A DNA stretch of 64,000 nucleotides from Methylocystis sp. B8 (GTDB taxonomy: Bacteria > Pseudomonadota > Alphaproteobacteria > Rhizobiales > Beijerinckiaceae), in contig NZ_VBTZ01000001.1 of assembly GCF_005771425.1 (NCBI RefSeq), positions 310,001 through 374,000 on the forward strand. Direction: 5' to 3'. The position numbers were made by a program, and so were the translations under genes. Shown here piece after piece: positions 1 to 9,460 of this stretch. The stretch's first letter is position 1. Every line of letters begins with the position of its first letter. The notes below the pieces were generated by a model. That model had not been told where the DNA came from. It searched no databases and saw nothing but the letters and a program-made list of their open reading frames with translations.

Positions 1-503
1 GCGTCTAAAATCGACTCGACGACCGCGAGAAGATGGCGCCCCGAGGCGCTAATGATGGATGCATATTCCCGCTGTTTGGCGGGTTCGCATGGCGCGATTC
101 CCTCGTTCGCGAGCATTTGCGAAAAGCCGATAATGGCGTTGAGCGGCGTGCGCAGTTCGTGGCTGATATCGGCGAGTAGCCGCACGTTGCCGATTGTCGC
201 GCGTTTGGCTTCCATGTGAGCGGCGGCAGGGGAATCGAACTCGATGCGCAGGGCTCCCGTGCGCGACAGCACGATCAAGAAAATCAGTGGAATCTGCGCG
301 AGAAAGAAGATTGCCGTCTCAGCGATTGTCGGCGCCCCGTGGAAGAACAGAAACAGCGGCGCCGATGTCAGTAGACAGGCGATGACGACCAGCCGCCCCA
401 GGATGAACGCGCGATGACGGTCTTTCCGCGCCGGTCGACTGGCGATGCTCCTTTGCAACGCGACATCGGTCCAAAACTCGAAACTATCGGGGAAACTACG
501 CAA
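1..503 (-). CDS. Sensor histidine kinase, N-terminal part (cut by window edge)
   Basis: This is the start of a membrane-bound two-component sensor kinase. Its catalytic ATPase domain lies beyond base 1. Two hydrophobic stretches (roughly residues 35-57 and 62-80) form a short membrane hairpin. They are followed by a HisKA dimerisation domain with the H-box ISHELRTPLNAIIGF, whose His is the autophosphorylation site. No periplasmic or PAS sensor domain fits between membrane and H-box, so the sensing part is minimal. There is no ATG in frame. The TTG at 503 is chosen because a GGAG lies 8 bases upstream and the frame is open from there. The layout recalls DivJ/PdhS-type cell-cycle kinases of alphaproteobacteria, but that is inference. 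The cognate regulator is not adjacent (divK is at 47 kb). Confidence 0.72.
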   Translation of the reverse strand, partial: MRSFPDSFEFWTDVALQRSIASRPARKDRHRAFILGRLVVIACLLTSAPLFLFFHGAPTIAETAIFFLAQIPLIFLIVLSRTGALRIEFDSPAAAHMEAKRATIGNVRLLADISHELRTPLNAIIGFSQMLANEGIAPCEPAKQREYASIISASGRHLLAVVESILD

Positions 504-564
504 GACACACGCTCCACATTAGTCCGGATGGGTAGCAGATCGGTCTTAAACACCCGCTAAAGCG

Positions 565-948
565 ATGCCTTTACTGGGCAGACTCCTCCATATGGTTTGT
601 AGTTTATTGATGCGGTTTTCATGGGAAATCGATGCGCGTTTACGAAGGCTCAACTCCCTCGCGACATCACTTCAGCAAACTGCTTCCGTTATGGAGAGGC
701 GCTTGGTTTTTCTTGCCAAATGCGCAATCTGCATTTTTCTCGTCTTAGTCGCGCTGCAGTGGCGGTCTGATCATGCGCCGAACGCCGCGAACAGGGCGGC
801 CATGCGCGCCGCGGCTTCAGCCGTTTCGATGGTCCGTGCGGGCGGCGATGCGCTTGCCGGCGCCGCGCGCGAAAAATGCATGACCGCGCCCCGCGACTGC
901 CTCTCGGCGGCGCAGCGGCTCCAATCGGCGACCTCTCGGGCTCGCTAG
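565..948 (+). CDS. Possible small membrane protein, unknown
   Basis: An open frame of 127 codons runs divergently from the sensor kinase. I recognise no family. A hydrophobic segment (FLAKCAICIFLVLVALQW) is followed by an alanine-rich tail with two cysteines. An internal ATG at 691 would give an 85-residue protein beginning just before that segment, which is the more natural start for a one-pass membrane protein. No convincing Shine-Dalgarno precedes either start. The frame on the opposite strand is also partly open, so this may not be a gene. Confidence 0.35.
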   Translation: MPLLGRLLHMVCSLLMRFSWEIDARLRRLNSLATSLQQTASVMERRLVFLAKCAICIFLVLVALQWRSDHAPNAANRAAMRAAASAVSMVRAGGDALAGAAREKCMTAPRDCLSAAQRLQSATSRAR

Positions 949-1120
949 GCCACAATCCACGAAGGTGGTGTGTGCAATAAGCTGCGGCACGGCCGAGCTT
1001 TTTTGCCGAATCAAAAAATTGACTCTAAACATGGTTTAGCTTGGCGCGCGATTTAGAGGCCGAACCGCCACCGAGGCCAATTTTCGTTCCCCAGCGCGAC
1101 TTGCTCGCGCGTCGTCACTC

Positions 1121-1138
1121 TCTCCTAAAAAAAGGAGA
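1121..1138 (+). promoter_or_regulatory. Small hairpin covering the ribosome binding site
   Basis: TCTCCT (1121-1126) and AGGAGA (1133-1138) are perfect complements around an A6 loop. The right arm is the Shine-Dalgarno sequence of the coiled-coil gene that follows. Folding would hide the ribosome binding site. The stem is only six base pairs, so an effect on translation is speculative. Confidence 0.35.
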
Positions 1139-1143
1139 TGGCC

Positions 1144-1731
1144 ATGTCCGAAGAAACTTCGTCTGAAGATACGGTTTCCCGCGCCGAGTTGAACAATCTG
1201 CAGGAGCAGCTCAAAGCGATTCGCATGGAGCGCGACCGGCAGCTTTTCGAAAAATCCGAGATCGTGGCCAAGGCGAACGCTTACGCTAAGGAGCGCGACG
1301 ACCTTCGAGACAGTCTTGCGGCGATGACCGCCGAGCGCGACCGCCTTGGGGCCGAGAAGGCCGAGGCCACGAATAAGATGCTGGAGGCCTCTCGACAGGT
1401 CGAAGCCGCCAACGGCCGCGCCGACGAGGCTGCGGCGGAGATTACGCGGCTGCGCCACGTGATCGCTACGGCGCCCTCGTCCGATCCCGCTATCGTGCTG
1501 TGGAACCTGGTCCAGCAAAAAACTAAGGGGGGCGTCGCCTGGACGCGGTCCAAGATTCCCGCCGACAGCCCGGCTTTGCCTTGGTTCGATAAGACGATCG
1601 CCATCGTGACTCAGATCGGCTGCTTCGCCATCAAGGCGACAGACGCCTTCATTCGCTGGGCGACGCCGAGGGCCATCGAGCTTTTTCACAAGGGCAAGGC
1701 GGAGCTCGAGGCTCGGCTGGCGAAGAAATAG
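1144..1731 (+). CDS. Coiled-coil protein, unknown function
   Basis: The 195-residue protein is dominated by heptad-like, charged helical sequence over about residues 12-115 (many E, R, K, A, L), typical of a long coiled coil. A more hydrophobic C-terminal third (around FDKTIAIVTQIGCFAIKATD) could pack against a membrane or form a helical cap. There is no signal peptide. ATG codons occur at 1138 and 1144. I chose 1144 because the GGAG at 1134-1137 directly abuts the first ATG but sits six bases before the second. The gene stands alone, 100 bases before lepA. I do not recognise a named family. Confidence 0.7.
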   Translation: MSEETSSEDTVSRAELNNLQEQLKAIRMERDRQLFEKSEIVAKANAYAKERDDLRDSLAAMTAERDRLGAEKAEATNKMLEASRQVEAANGRADEAAAEITRLRHVIATAPSSDPAIVLWNLVQQKTKGGVAWTRSKIPADSPALPWFDKTIAIVTQIGCFAIKATDAFIRWATPRAIELFHKGKAELEARLAKK

Positions 1732-1832
1732 TCTCAGGCTTCGGCGCGCGGCCCTAGGTCCCGGCGTCAAGTGGCGCTAGGGCGACCTGACTCGCTCTTT
1801 CTTTCCCCGGCGGGCGCTGCTATCCCCCGCCC

Positions 1833-3638
1833 ATGACCGCCCACAAGATCGAAAACATCCGCAATTTCTCGATTGTCGCGCACATCGACCACGGCAAATC
1901 GACGCTCGCCGACAGGCTTATTCAGGAGACCGGGACGCTCGCCGCGCGCGAGATGGTCGAGCAGGTGCTCGACTCGATGGATATCGAGCGCGAGCGCGGC
2001 ATCACCATCAAGGCGCAAACTGTGCGCCTCAACTATAAGGCCAAGGACGGCAAGGATTACGTCCTCAATCTGATGGACACGCCGGGCCATGTCGACTTCG
2101 CCTATGAAGTGTCCCGCTCGCTCAAGGCGTGTGAAGGCTCGCTCCTCGTCGTCGACGCCTCGCAGGGCGTCGAGGCTCAAACGCTCGCCAATGTCTATCA
2201 GGCGATCGATGCTGGCCACGAGATCGTGCCCGTCCTGAACAAGATCGATCTGCCGGCGGCTGAGCCCGAACGCATCAAGGAGCAGATTGAAGAGGTCATC
2301 GGGCTCGACGCCTCGGACGCCGTGCTGATCTCCGCCAAGACCGGCCTCGGCATTCCCGATGTGCTCGAGGCGATCGTCACGCGGCTGCCGCCGCCTTCCG
2401 GCGACGAGAAGGCGCCTTTGAAGGCGCTCCTCGTCGACAGCTGGTACGACGCCTATCTCGGCGTCGTCGTGCTGGTGCGCATCTTCGATGGGACCCTGAA
2501 GAAGGGCCAAAAGATAAAGATGATGGCGACGGACGCCCATTACGAGATCGACAAGATCGGCGTCTTCCGGCCGAAGATGCAGGATGTCGCCTCGCTCGGC
2601 CCGGGCGAGGTCGGGTTTATTACGGCGCAGATCAAGCAGGTCGCGGATACGCGCGTCGGCGACACGATCACCGACGACAAGAAGCCGACCGCCGAGCCGC
2701 TGCCCGGCTTCAAACCGGCGCAGCCGGTCGTGTTCTGCGGTCTCTTTCCAGTCGACGCCGCGGACTTCGAGGATCTGCGCGCCGCGATCGGCAAGTTGCG
2801 CTTAAACGACGCGAGCTTCTCCTACGAAATGGAGACGTCTGCGGCGCTGGGCTTTGGCTTCCGCTGCGGCTTTCTCGGCCTCCTGCATCTCGAAATCATT
2901 CAGGAGCGGCTGCAGCGCGAATTCGATCTCGATCTCATCGCGACGGCGCCGTCGGTCATCTACAAGATCACGCTGACGAACGGCGACGAGATCGAGCTGC
3001 ATAACCCCGCCGATATGCCGGATGTGGTGAAGATCGAGGAGATCAAGGAGCCCTGGATTAGGGCGACGATCCTCACGCCCGACGAATTTCTCGGCTCGGT
3101 CTTAAAGCTCTGTCAGGACCGGCGCGGCGTGCAGGTCGATCTTAATTATGTCGGCAAGCGCGCAATGGCCGTCTACGATCTGCCGCTCAACGAGGTGGTG
3201 TTCGATTTCTATGATCGGCTGAAGTCAATCTCGAAGGGCTATGCATCGTTCGACTATCAGCTCACCGACTATCGCGCCGGCGATCTCGTGAAGATGAGCA
3301 TTCTCGTCAACGCCGAGCCGGTCGACGCGCTCTCCATGCTGGTGCATCGCTCGCGCGCCGAGGGACGCGGACGGCAGATGTGCGAGAAATTAAAGGAGCT
3401 TATTCCGCCGCATATGTTCCAGGTGCCGATTCAGGCGGCGTTAGGCGGCAAAATCATTGCGCGCGAAACGGTGCGCGCCTTCCGCAAGGACGTCACGGCG
3501 AAATGCTACGGCGGCGACGTGACCCGCAAGCGCAAGCTCCTCGAGAAGCAGAAGGAAGGCAAAAAGAAGATGCGCCAGTTCGGCCGCGTCGAGATTCCGC
3601 AGGAAGCATTTATCGCGGCGCTGAAAATGGAGGAGTAG
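1833..3638 (+). CDS. lepA: Elongation factor 4 (LepA), ribosome-associated GTPase
   Basis: LepA/EF4 is a translational GTPase that binds the ribosome and affects tRNA movement and late steps of subunit assembly. The 601-residue length is normal for the family. The P-loop [10 protein letters not shown] is near residue 17, the switch region [12 protein letters not shown] follows, then DTPGHVDF (G3) and NKIDLP (G4). EF-G-like domains follow, and the LepA-specific C-terminal domain ends with conserved basic sequence ([20 protein letters not shown]). The gene is monocistronic and is followed by a palindromic intergenic element. Confidence 0.97.
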   Translation: MTAHKIENIRNFSIVAHIDHGKSTLADRLIQETGTLAAREMVEQVLDSMDIERERGITIKAQTVRLNYKAKDGKDYVLNLMDTPGHVDFAYEVSRSLKACEGSLLVVDASQGVEAQTLANVYQAIDAGHEIVPVLNKIDLPAAEPERIKEQIEEVIGLDASDAVLISAKTGLGIPDVLEAIVTRLPPPSGDEKAPLKALLVDSWYDAYLGVVVLVRIFDGTLKKGQKIKMMATDAHYEIDKIGVFRPKMQDVASLGPGEVGFITAQIKQVADTRVGDTITDDKKPTAEPLPGFKPAQPVVFCGLFPVDAADFEDLRAAIGKLRLNDASFSYEMETSAALGFGFRCGFLGLLHLEIIQERLQREFDLDLIATAPSVIYKITLTNGDEIELHNPADMPDVVKIEEIKEPWIRATILTPDEFLGSVLKLCQDRRGVQVDLNYVGKRAMAVYDLPLNEVVFDFYDRLKSISKGYASFDYQLTDYRAGDLVKMSILVNAEPVDALSMLVHRSRAEGRGRQMCEKLKELIPPHMFQVPIQAALGGKIIARETVRAFRKDVTAKCYGGDVTRKRKLLEKQKEGKKKMRQFGRVEIPQEAFIAALKMEE

Positions 3639-3661
3639 GGGGAATTTCCCGAACCTCTCGC

Positions 3662-3768
3662 GTCATGCCCGCGCTTGTCGCGGGCATCCACGCGATTGGG
3701 CCGCCGCCAATCATGCAAAGCGCACGCAACGTCCCGGCGTGGATGGCCGGGACAAGCCCGGCCATGAC
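3662..3768. repeat. Palindromic intergenic element (about 107 bp)
   Basis: Two 32-base arms (3662-3693 and 3737-3768) are imperfect inverted copies of each other. Each begins GTCATG on its own strand and each contains the core GTCATGnCCGnGCTTGTCnC. Each arm is itself nearly palindromic. The element fills the space between the convergent lepA and the DMT exporter gene. Such elements are dispersed in many copies in Hyphomicrobiales genomes. A related one lies at 6997-7106. Confidence 0.7.
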
Positions 3769-3777
3769 CGCTTTCGA

Positions 3778-4680
3778 TCACCCCCGCGCCAGCGCGATCA
3801 TCACCGCGCCGAGCAGCATCACCGCTGCGCCCAATAGCCTGCCGCCAGACTCTTCCTTCAGCACATGGCCGCTCGCGACCACTGTGAAGAGCGCCGACAG
3901 GCGCTTGATGGCGATCACGTAAGGCGTGAACAGCACGGTGAGCGCCCACATCTGCAAAGTGTTGCCGAATGCCATCGCCGAACCCGCGCCGACCGCGTAG
4001 CGCAGCGCAAACAGACTTGGCGCCGCGCGTCGCCCGGCGAACCAGTAGAGCAGGGCGCATAGCGAGATGACGATCGTCACCGCGGTGACCCAGATGAGCG
4101 GCGTCGACGCCCTGACGCCGAGCTTGTCAATATTGGCGGTGATGCTCCAGATCACCGCGACGCCGATCATGAACCGCGCGCCCTTGTCACGCGCGAAGAC
4201 ATGGAAGTTGAAGCGGCGTCCATTTTCTTGGTTTGCATCGAGCAAGCCGACGCCAAGCACGGTGAACAGAACGCCGAAGACGCCCATCGGCGGCGCGTGC
4301 TCGCCTGTCATGATCGGCGAGGTGAACAGCATCAGCACCGGCGTGAGCAGCACGAGCGGCGCGACGAGCGACGCGTCTGAGAGCCGAAAGGCGCGGATGT
4401 AAAGCAGATAGGCGACGACATTGAGCGCGCCTGACCAGGCAAGAAGAATCCAGAAGTCAGGCTTCGTCAGCGACGCAAGCGTTTCGCGCGGCGCGCCGAG
4501 CAGACCCGGATAGAGAACGAAGCAAGCGAGGGTCAGCAGGACCGCGCCGGCGCACCATTGCGCAGCGAGAATGGCGCGATCGTCCGCCGTCCGCGTCGCG
4601 GCCTTGGTGCCGAGATCGGTGACCGACTGGCAAATGGCGGCGACGAGAGAGGCGAAAAGAGCGAGAAGCGCGAGGTCCAT
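3778..4680 (-). CDS. EamA/DMT-superfamily transporter
   Basis: This is an integral inner-membrane protein of 300 residues with about ten hydrophobic helices in two similar halves, the usual EamA (drug/metabolite transporter) architecture. The first half starts MDLALLALFASLVAAICQ and the second begins near residue 160 (ARFMIGVAVIWSITANIDKLG). It ends with the hydrophobic LLGAAVMLLGAVMIALARG. Members export or import small metabolites, and the substrate cannot be read from the sequence. It is transcribed alone and converges on lepA across the palindromic element. Confidence 0.87.
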   Translation of the reverse strand: MDLALLALFASLVAAICQSVTDLGTKAATRTADDRAILAAQWCAGAVLLTLACFVLYPGLLGAPRETLASLTKPDFWILLAWSGALNVVAYLLYIRAFRLSDASLVAPLVLLTPVLMLFTSPIMTGEHAPPMGVFGVLFTVLGVGLLDANQENGRRFNFHVFARDKGARFMIGVAVIWSITANIDKLGVRASTPLIWVTAVTIVISLCALLYWFAGRRAAPSLFALRYAVGAGSAMAFGNTLQMWALTVLFTPYVIAIKRLSALFTVVASGHVLKEESGGRLLGAAVMLLGAVMIALARG

Positions 4681-4751
4681 GGCGCGCTATAGCGCATGAT
4701 CGGCAAAAGTGAGAGCCGCTTTGGCGTAAGATATCGAGCTTGCGCGCGGCT

Positions 4752-4776
4752 AACCCTCTCCCATTGGGAGAGGGTT
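4752..4776. terminator. Perfect hairpin, likely terminator or repeat
   Basis: AACCCTCTCCCA and TGGGAGAGGGTT form a perfect 12-bp stem around one T. It lies downstream of the minus-strand methyltransferase gene and upstream of the DMT exporter. The same CCCTCTCCC/GGGAGAGGG core recurs at 61987-62007 between two convergent genes, so it may be both a dispersed repeat and a terminator. There is no long T tract. Confidence 0.5.
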
Positions 4777-4831
4777 GCACGCCTCTTATTGGAGGGAATG
4801 AAGCATGATCGTTTCGATCTGATATGGCGGA

Positions 4832-5563
4832 TCAAGCGCTAGGCTTCACCGCTATGACCAGCGTGTCGACGCCTTCGCGAAATTCGACCGTGACCGGCGC
4901 GAAACCAGCTGCGCGCAACTGCTCGATCGACGGCTCGAAATACATGATATGCAGGGGAGATTCATCGCTGAGTAGATGCACGACCCAGCCCTCGAGCAGA
5001 TCGACTCGCTTTCTCTCGGTCAAAATCTTGAACCATCGCCGCACTGTAGCTTGGGTGTCGGCAAGATGCGCGGCGGAATCGTCCATTGCGTAGCGGTCGC
5101 CGTTGACGAAAATACCGTCAGGCCTCAAAGCGCGAAAAATCTCAGCGATTGCGGCCTTACGGTAGTCGTCAGCAAAATTATGGATCGCATAATTTGAAAT
5201 GACGACATCTATGCCCGCATCGGGCAGAGCGCGTAGCGCGGCGAGCGCATCGGCTTCGATGAACTTGACGCGGCCGGCTGATACATAATCAGCGAGATTG
5301 ACGCGCGCCTGATCGAGCATCTCGCCGGCGCTGTCGACCGCGGTGAGCTTGAGGTCATGGCGCGCCGAAAGCGCCGCCAGCGTGCTGATCCCGGTTCCAC
5401 AGCCAATCTCGAAGCCTTCGATCGGCCCGGTGTCGGAACGCCAATCAGCCATCCGCGTCCCGATCATTTTTGCGAGCGCGGCGGCGTTTGGACACAATAG
5501 CCGCAGCACCTCATATTCCGCGCCGATCGGTCCGGTGAAGGGATTATCTTGAAGGGCGGACAT
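4832..5563 (-). CDS. Class I SAM-dependent methyltransferase
   Basis: This 243-residue soluble protein has the Rossmann-fold methyltransferase motifs: motif I FEIGCGTGIS, the acidic strand-2 end KLTAVDSAGEML, an ADALAAL segment, and motif IV DVVISNYAIHNF. The substrate is unknown. The AIHNF signature and the short C-terminal domain fit small-molecule methyltransferases of the ubiquinone/menaquinone type rather than rRNA enzymes. The frame is open to a TTG at 5644, but the ATG at 5563 (MSALQDNPF) leaves a normal promoter gap to the divergent proA. Neither start has a strong ribosome binding site. Confidence 0.8.
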   Translation of the reverse strand: MSALQDNPFTGPIGAEYEVLRLLCPNAAALAKMIGTRMADWRSDTGPIEGFEIGCGTGISTLAALSARHDLKLTAVDSAGEMLDQARVNLADYVSAGRVKFIEADALAALRALPDAGIDVVISNYAIHNFADDYRKAAIAEIFRALRPDGIFVNGDRYAMDDSAAHLADTQATVRRWFKILTERKRVDLLEGWVVHLLSDESPLHIMYFEPSIEQLRAAGFAPVTVEFREGVDTLVIAVKPSA

Positions 5564-5664
5564 GGCGGCTGTTTTTTCATATTGTTCAAGGGCTCGCAAG
5601 ACCGTGGCTTTCCTTGCAGGCGACGTCGTGATAGCGAGGCGCAAGCTTTTGAGGCAATGCAGCT

Positions 5665-6963
5665 ATGACGCAGGCATTACGTAACGAGGCGCCGACAGCG
5701 GACACGACGCTAAGCGACTCGCTTGCCGTGCTCGGGCGGGCCGCGCGCGCAGCGGCGCGAGCCGTGGCGCTCGCCTCGACCAACGCCAAGAACAAGGCGC
5801 TGCGTGAAGCAGCCTGCGAAATTCGCCGCCAAAGCGGCGCGATACTCGCAGCCAATGCGCTCGACGTCGCCGACGCCAGGGCGCGTGGAACGGCGCCTTC
5901 TTTCCTTGATCGGCTGACACTCGATCCGAGCCGCGTGGAGGCGATTGCCCGCGGTCTGGAAGAGATCGCCGGTCTGCCGGACCCTGTCGGCCGCGTTCTG
6001 GCGAGCTTCGAGCGTCCGAACGGCTTGAAGATCGAGCGCGTCTCGACGCCGCTCGGCGTCATCGGCGTCATCTATGAGAGCCGTCCGAACGTCACTGCCG
6101 ACGCCGGCGCGCTATGTCTTAAGGCCGGCAACGCCGCCATTCTGCGCGGCGGTTCTGAGAGCCTGCGTTCGTCAGCGGCCATCCACGCCTGTCTCGTCGC
6201 GGGGTTGAAGTCTGCAGGGCTTCCCGAGGCGGCGATCTCGCTCGTCGCGACGGCGGATCGCACCGCGGTTGGCGCGATGCTCGCGGGGCTTGACGGCAAT
6301 ATCGACGTGATCGTGCCGCGCGGCGGCAAGAATCTCGTGGCGCGCGTGCAGCATGAGGCGCGCGTGCCGGTCTTCGCGCATCTCGAAGGGATCGTGCATG
6401 TCTTCGTGCATAAAGACGCCGATCTCGACATGGCGAAGCGCGTGCTGCTCAACGCCAAGATGCGGCGTACCGGCATTTGCGGCGCGGCGGAAACGCTGCT
6501 CGTCGACAAAGCTTGCGCCGCGACGCATCTTGCGCCGCTCGTCGCCATGCTGATCGAGGCGGGCTGCGAAGTGCGCGGCGACGCCGCGACGCAAGCCGCA
6601 GATGCGCGGGTCAGGCCGGCGACGGAAGAAGACTGGCGCGCCGAATATCTCGACGCGATCATCGCCGCGCGGGTCGTCGACGGACTAGAGGGCGCGATCG
6701 ATCACATCGAAACTTACGGCTCCCATCACACCGATTGCATCATCACCCGCGATGAAAATGCGGCGCGGCGCTTCATGAACGAGGTCGACTCGGCGATCGT
6801 GCTGCACAACGCCTCGACGCAATTCGCCGACGGCGGCGAATTCGGTTTCGGCGCCGAAATCGGCATCGCGACGGGCCGTATGCATGCGCGCGGACCGGTC
6901 GGCGTCGAGCAGCTGACTTCTTTCAAATATCGCGTCTACGGCGACGGCCAGGTGCGGGGGTGA
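5665..6963 (+). CDS. proA: Gamma-glutamyl phosphate reductase (proline biosynthesis)
   Basis: ProA reduces gamma-glutamyl phosphate to glutamate-5-semialdehyde with NADPH, the second step of proline synthesis. The 432 residues match the family length. The cofactor region [20 protein letters not shown] and the catalytic-cysteine region [13 protein letters not shown] are both present, as is the ending [13 protein letters not shown]. It is followed, after a palindromic element, by nadD. A proA-nadD order is common in Hyphomicrobiales. The usual partner proB is not in the window. Confidence 0.96.
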   Translation: MTQALRNEAPTADTTLSDSLAVLGRAARAAARAVALASTNAKNKALREAACEIRRQSGAILAANALDVADARARGTAPSFLDRLTLDPSRVEAIARGLEEIAGLPDPVGRVLASFERPNGLKIERVSTPLGVIGVIYESRPNVTADAGALCLKAGNAAILRGGSESLRSSAAIHACLVAGLKSAGLPEAAISLVATADRTAVGAMLAGLDGNIDVIVPRGGKNLVARVQHEARVPVFAHLEGIVHVFVHKDADLDMAKRVLLNAKMRRTGICGAAETLLVDKACAATHLAPLVAMLIEAGCEVRGDAATQAADARVRPATEEDWRAEYLDAIIAARVVDGLEGAIDHIETYGSHHTDCIITRDENAARRFMNEVDSAIVLHNASTQFADGGEFGFGAEIGIATGRMHARGPVGVEQLTSFKYRVYGDGQVRG

Positions 6964-6996
6964 GCGGTATTTTCTTGCGTGGAGTCGGCCGAGGAT

Positions 6997-7106
6997 GTCA
7001 TCCCCGGCAGGCCGGCGGCCTGACCGGGAATCCAGAATCGATCCACGGCTTCTGGCCTTGCTGTGGATTCCCGGCCGCTTCGCTATCGCAAAGCGTCGGG
7101 AATGAC
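6997..7106. repeat. Palindromic intergenic element (about 110 bp)
   Basis: The left arm (6997-7034) and right arm (7064-7106) are inverted relatives. The outer ends are GTCATCCC and GGGAATGAC, and the inner ends CCGGGAATCCA and TGGATTCCCGG are exact complements. The arm bodies differ by small insertions. The element occupies nearly all of the proA-nadD gap and is of the same general kind as the one at 3662-3768, with a different core. Confidence 0.65.
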
Positions 7107-7132
7107 GTCCTGGCTGTTCAGCCGGAGATGGC

Positions 7133-7768
7133 ATGACGCAGCCCATCCCCCTTCTCCCGCCCCATGCGCCGGGCGTGCGTATCGGCCTCTTTGGCGGTTC
7201 TTTCGATCCGCCGCATGAAGGCCATGCGCTCGTCTCGCATCTTGCGTTGACTCGGCTAAAACTCGATCGACTGTGGTGGATCTTTTCCCCTGGCAATCCT
7301 CTAAAAGACGCGAGCGAACTGCCGTCAATTGACGCGCGGATAGCGTCGGCGAAAGAGATCGTCCGCAATCCGCGGGTCGCCTTCACCGGATTCGAGGCTG
7401 AAATCGCCGCGCGCTACACCTGCGACACGATCGACTATCTTCACGCGCATTGTCCGGGCGCGCGCTTTGTCTGGATCATGGGCGCCGACAATCTCTTGCA
7501 ATTCCATCTCTGGCGACGATGGAAGGAGATTGCGCGGACGACGCCGATCGCTGTCATTGATCGGCCGGGCGCGACGCTCAAAGCGGCGAACGCCAAGGCG
7601 GCGGTTTATTTCAAGAGCGCGCGGCTTCCCGAAAAGGAAGCGGCGCTTCTTGCCGTCACGCCGCCGCCAGCCTTCATTTATCTGCACGGGCCGCGGATCG
7701 AGCGCTCCTCGACGCAGTTGCGCGAAAGCTACTTGCGCTCGAACAACGGCAGTATCCAGCGCTTATAG
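7133..7768 (+). CDS. nadD: Nicotinate-nucleotide adenylyltransferase
   Basis: NadD adenylates nicotinate mononucleotide to deamido-NAD in NAD biosynthesis. The 211-residue protein opens with LFGGSFDPPHEGH, the nucleotidyltransferase HxGH signature. The C-terminal conserved STQLRES matches the family's ISSTxxR motif. Its 3' end overlaps the last 40 bases of the convergent gene at 7729-8049. The genes that usually follow nadD in this order (rsfS, rlmH) are not here. Confidence 0.93.
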   Translation: MTQPIPLLPPHAPGVRIGLFGGSFDPPHEGHALVSHLALTRLKLDRLWWIFSPGNPLKDASELPSIDARIASAKEIVRNPRVAFTGFEAEIAARYTCDTIDYLHAHCPGARFVWIMGADNLLQFHLWRRWKEIARTTPIAVIDRPGATLKAANAKAAVYFKSARLPEKEAALLAVTPPPAFIYLHGPRIERSSTQLRESYLRSNNGSIQRL

Positions 7769-8049
7769 GCCCAGAAGCTCGCCGGGATGCCGACGAAGAT
7801 GGCGACCCACATCAGCGCCGAATTGTCCGTGCTGCGCTCATAAAAGCCGCCGCCTTCTGTAACCGACTGCGTATAGGGATTGCGCACGAAGAACGTGAGC
7901 GCGAAGGAGCCGACGACGATGAGCGCGGTCGCGATATAAAGGCTGCGCGGAATGACGAACTGCGGCACATGCGGCTGCGTCGGCGCATCTTCAGTTTTGG
8001 GCGGCGGGCTTTCTTGCGGCGTGCCCTTCTCTTCCGGTTCTTCGGTCAT
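7729..8049 (-). CDS. Small two-pass membrane protein, unknown
   Basis: This protein of 106 residues has a hydrophilic, proline- and glutamate-rich N-terminus (about 35 residues). A membrane segment (SLYIATALIVVGSFALTFFV) follows, then a short loop with a tyrosine and three glycines, and a second segment (SALMWVAIFVGIPASFWAY). I do not recognise the family. It is transcribed towards nadD and shares its last 40 bases with nadD's 3' end. It may be cotranscribed with rimO, which lies 46 bases upstream on the same strand. Confidence 0.75.
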   Translation of the reverse strand: MTEEPEEKGTPQESPPPKTEDAPTQPHVPQFVIPRSLYIATALIVVGSFALTFFVRNPYTQSVTEGGGFYERSTDNSALMWVAIFVGIPASFWAYKRWILPLFERK

Positions 8050-8095
8050 GGCGCTTCTCTCCAGATATTATCCTTGAGCCCAATATAGGGCTGCT

Positions 8096-9460
8096 CTAGG
8101 CTGCCGCGCCATAGACGTCGTAGGCCTCCGAGCGTTCGATTTTCGCCGTGACGATGTCGCCCGCACGCAAGGGGCGCCGCGATGCGACAAAGGCCGCGCC
8201 GTCGATCTGCGGGGCGTCCGCCTTGGTGCGGCCCTTGGCGAGCGCCCCCGTTGGTCCGCCGCCCGGCTCGTCGATGATGACCGAAAGGCGCTTGCCCACT
8301 TTGCGTTTCATCAGCCGTGCGCTGATCGCCTGCTGCTTCTCCATGAAGCGTCGCCAGCGCGTCTCCTTCACTTCGTCCGGAACGGCAGGCAGGCCAAGCG
8401 CTTCGGCTGGGGCGCCGGCGACGGGCTCGTATCTGAAGGCGCCGGCGCGATCGATCTCGGCTTCATCCAGCCAATCCAGCAGATACTCGAAATCCGCGTC
8501 AGTCTCGCCGGGAAAGCCGACGATGAACGTCGATCGCAACGCGAGGTCAGGGCACGCCTCGCGCCAGGCGCGAATGCGCTCCAGCGTCTTCTCTTCATTC
8601 GCCGGGCGCTTCATCGCTTTCAGCACATTCGGCGCAGCGTGCTGAAAAGGAATGTCGAGATAGGGAAGAATTTTCCCTTCCGCCATCAAAGGCACGACCT
8701 CGTCAACATGGGGATAGGGATAGACATAGTGCAGGCGAATCCAGAGCCCGAGTTCGCCGAGCTCCCGCGCAAGATCAAGAAAGCGCGCACGCACGCCGCG
8801 TTCGCCGAACATGCTCTCGGCGTAGCGAATGTCCCGCCCATAGGCGCTCGTGTCCTGCGAAATGACGAGCAACTCTTTGACGCCGGCGCGCGCCAGCTTT
8901 TCCGCTTCGCGCAATACGTCGGCGGCTGGCCGCGAGACGAGCGGTCCGCGCAGATGCGGAATGATGCAAAAAGAGCAGCTGTTGTCGCAGCCTTCCGAGA
9001 TTTTAAGATAAGCGTAATGGCGCGGCGTGAGCTTCACGCCCTGTTCGGGGAGAAGGTCGACAAGCGGGTCATGCGCCGGAACGGCCGCGCGATGTACCGC
9101 CTCAACGACGCTTTCATATTGCTGTGGGCCGGTGATGGCCAGCACTTGCGGGAAGCGCTCCAAGACTGCTTCGGGCTCGGCGCCCATGCAGCCGGTGACG
9201 ATTACCTTGCCGTTTTCGTTGAGCGCGGCGCCGATTGCTTCAAGCGACTCCGCCTTGGCGCTATCGAGAAAACCGCAAGTGTTGACAATGACGACGTCCG
9301 CCCCGGCGTGGCTGCGCGACAGCTCGTAGCCTTCAGCGCGCAGACGCGTGACGATCCGTTCGCTGTCGACAAGCGCCTTAGGACAACCGAGAGAGACAAA
9401 GGAGATGCGCGGGGCCGCGTTCGCCGGCCTTTGTTGATCCTGCATGGCGCCCATTGCCAT
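8096..9460 (-). CDS. rimO: Ribosomal protein S12 methylthiotransferase RimO
   Basis: RimO is a radical-SAM enzyme that methylthiolates an aspartate of ribosomal protein S12. The order of domains is the UPF0004 N-terminal domain ([12 protein letters not shown], with further cysteines in VNTCGFL and [10 protein letters not shown], ligands of the auxiliary cluster), the radical-SAM domain with [11 protein letters not shown] (CxxxCxxC, near residue 160), and a C-terminal TRAM domain. At 454 residues it has normal length. A second ATG, five codons downstream, is an alternative start. Confidence 0.95.
   Translation of the reverse strand: MAMGAMQDQQRPANAAPRISFVSLGCPKALVDSERIVTRLRAEGYELSRSHAGADVVIVNTCGFLDSAKAESLEAIGAALNENGKVIVTGCMGAEPEAVLERFPQVLAITGPQQYESVVEAVHRAAVPAHDPLVDLLPEQGVKLTPRHYAYLKISEGCDNSCSFCIIPHLRGPLVSRPAADVLREAEKLARAGVKELLVISQDTSAYGRDIRYAESMFGERGVRARFLDLARELGELGLWIRLHYVYPYPHVDEVVPLMAEGKILPYLDIPFQHAAPNVLKAMKRPANEEKTLERIRAWREACPDLALRSTFIVGFPGETDADFEYLLDWLDEAEIDRAGAFRYEPVAGAPAEALGLPAVPDEVKETRWRRFMEKQQAISARLMKRKVGKRLSVIIDEPGGGPTGALAKGRTKADAPQIDGAAFVASRRPLRAGDIVTAKIERSEAYDVYGAAA

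Noticed and set aside
985-1010. Terminator near GAGCTTTTTT
   Set aside because: Only a 4-bp stem (AGCT/AGCT) can form; too weak to call.
1036-1770. Minus-strand open frame of 244 codons opposite the coiled-coil gene
   Set aside because: It has no ribosome binding site or motif, whereas the plus-strand frame has both a good ribosome site and heptad structure.
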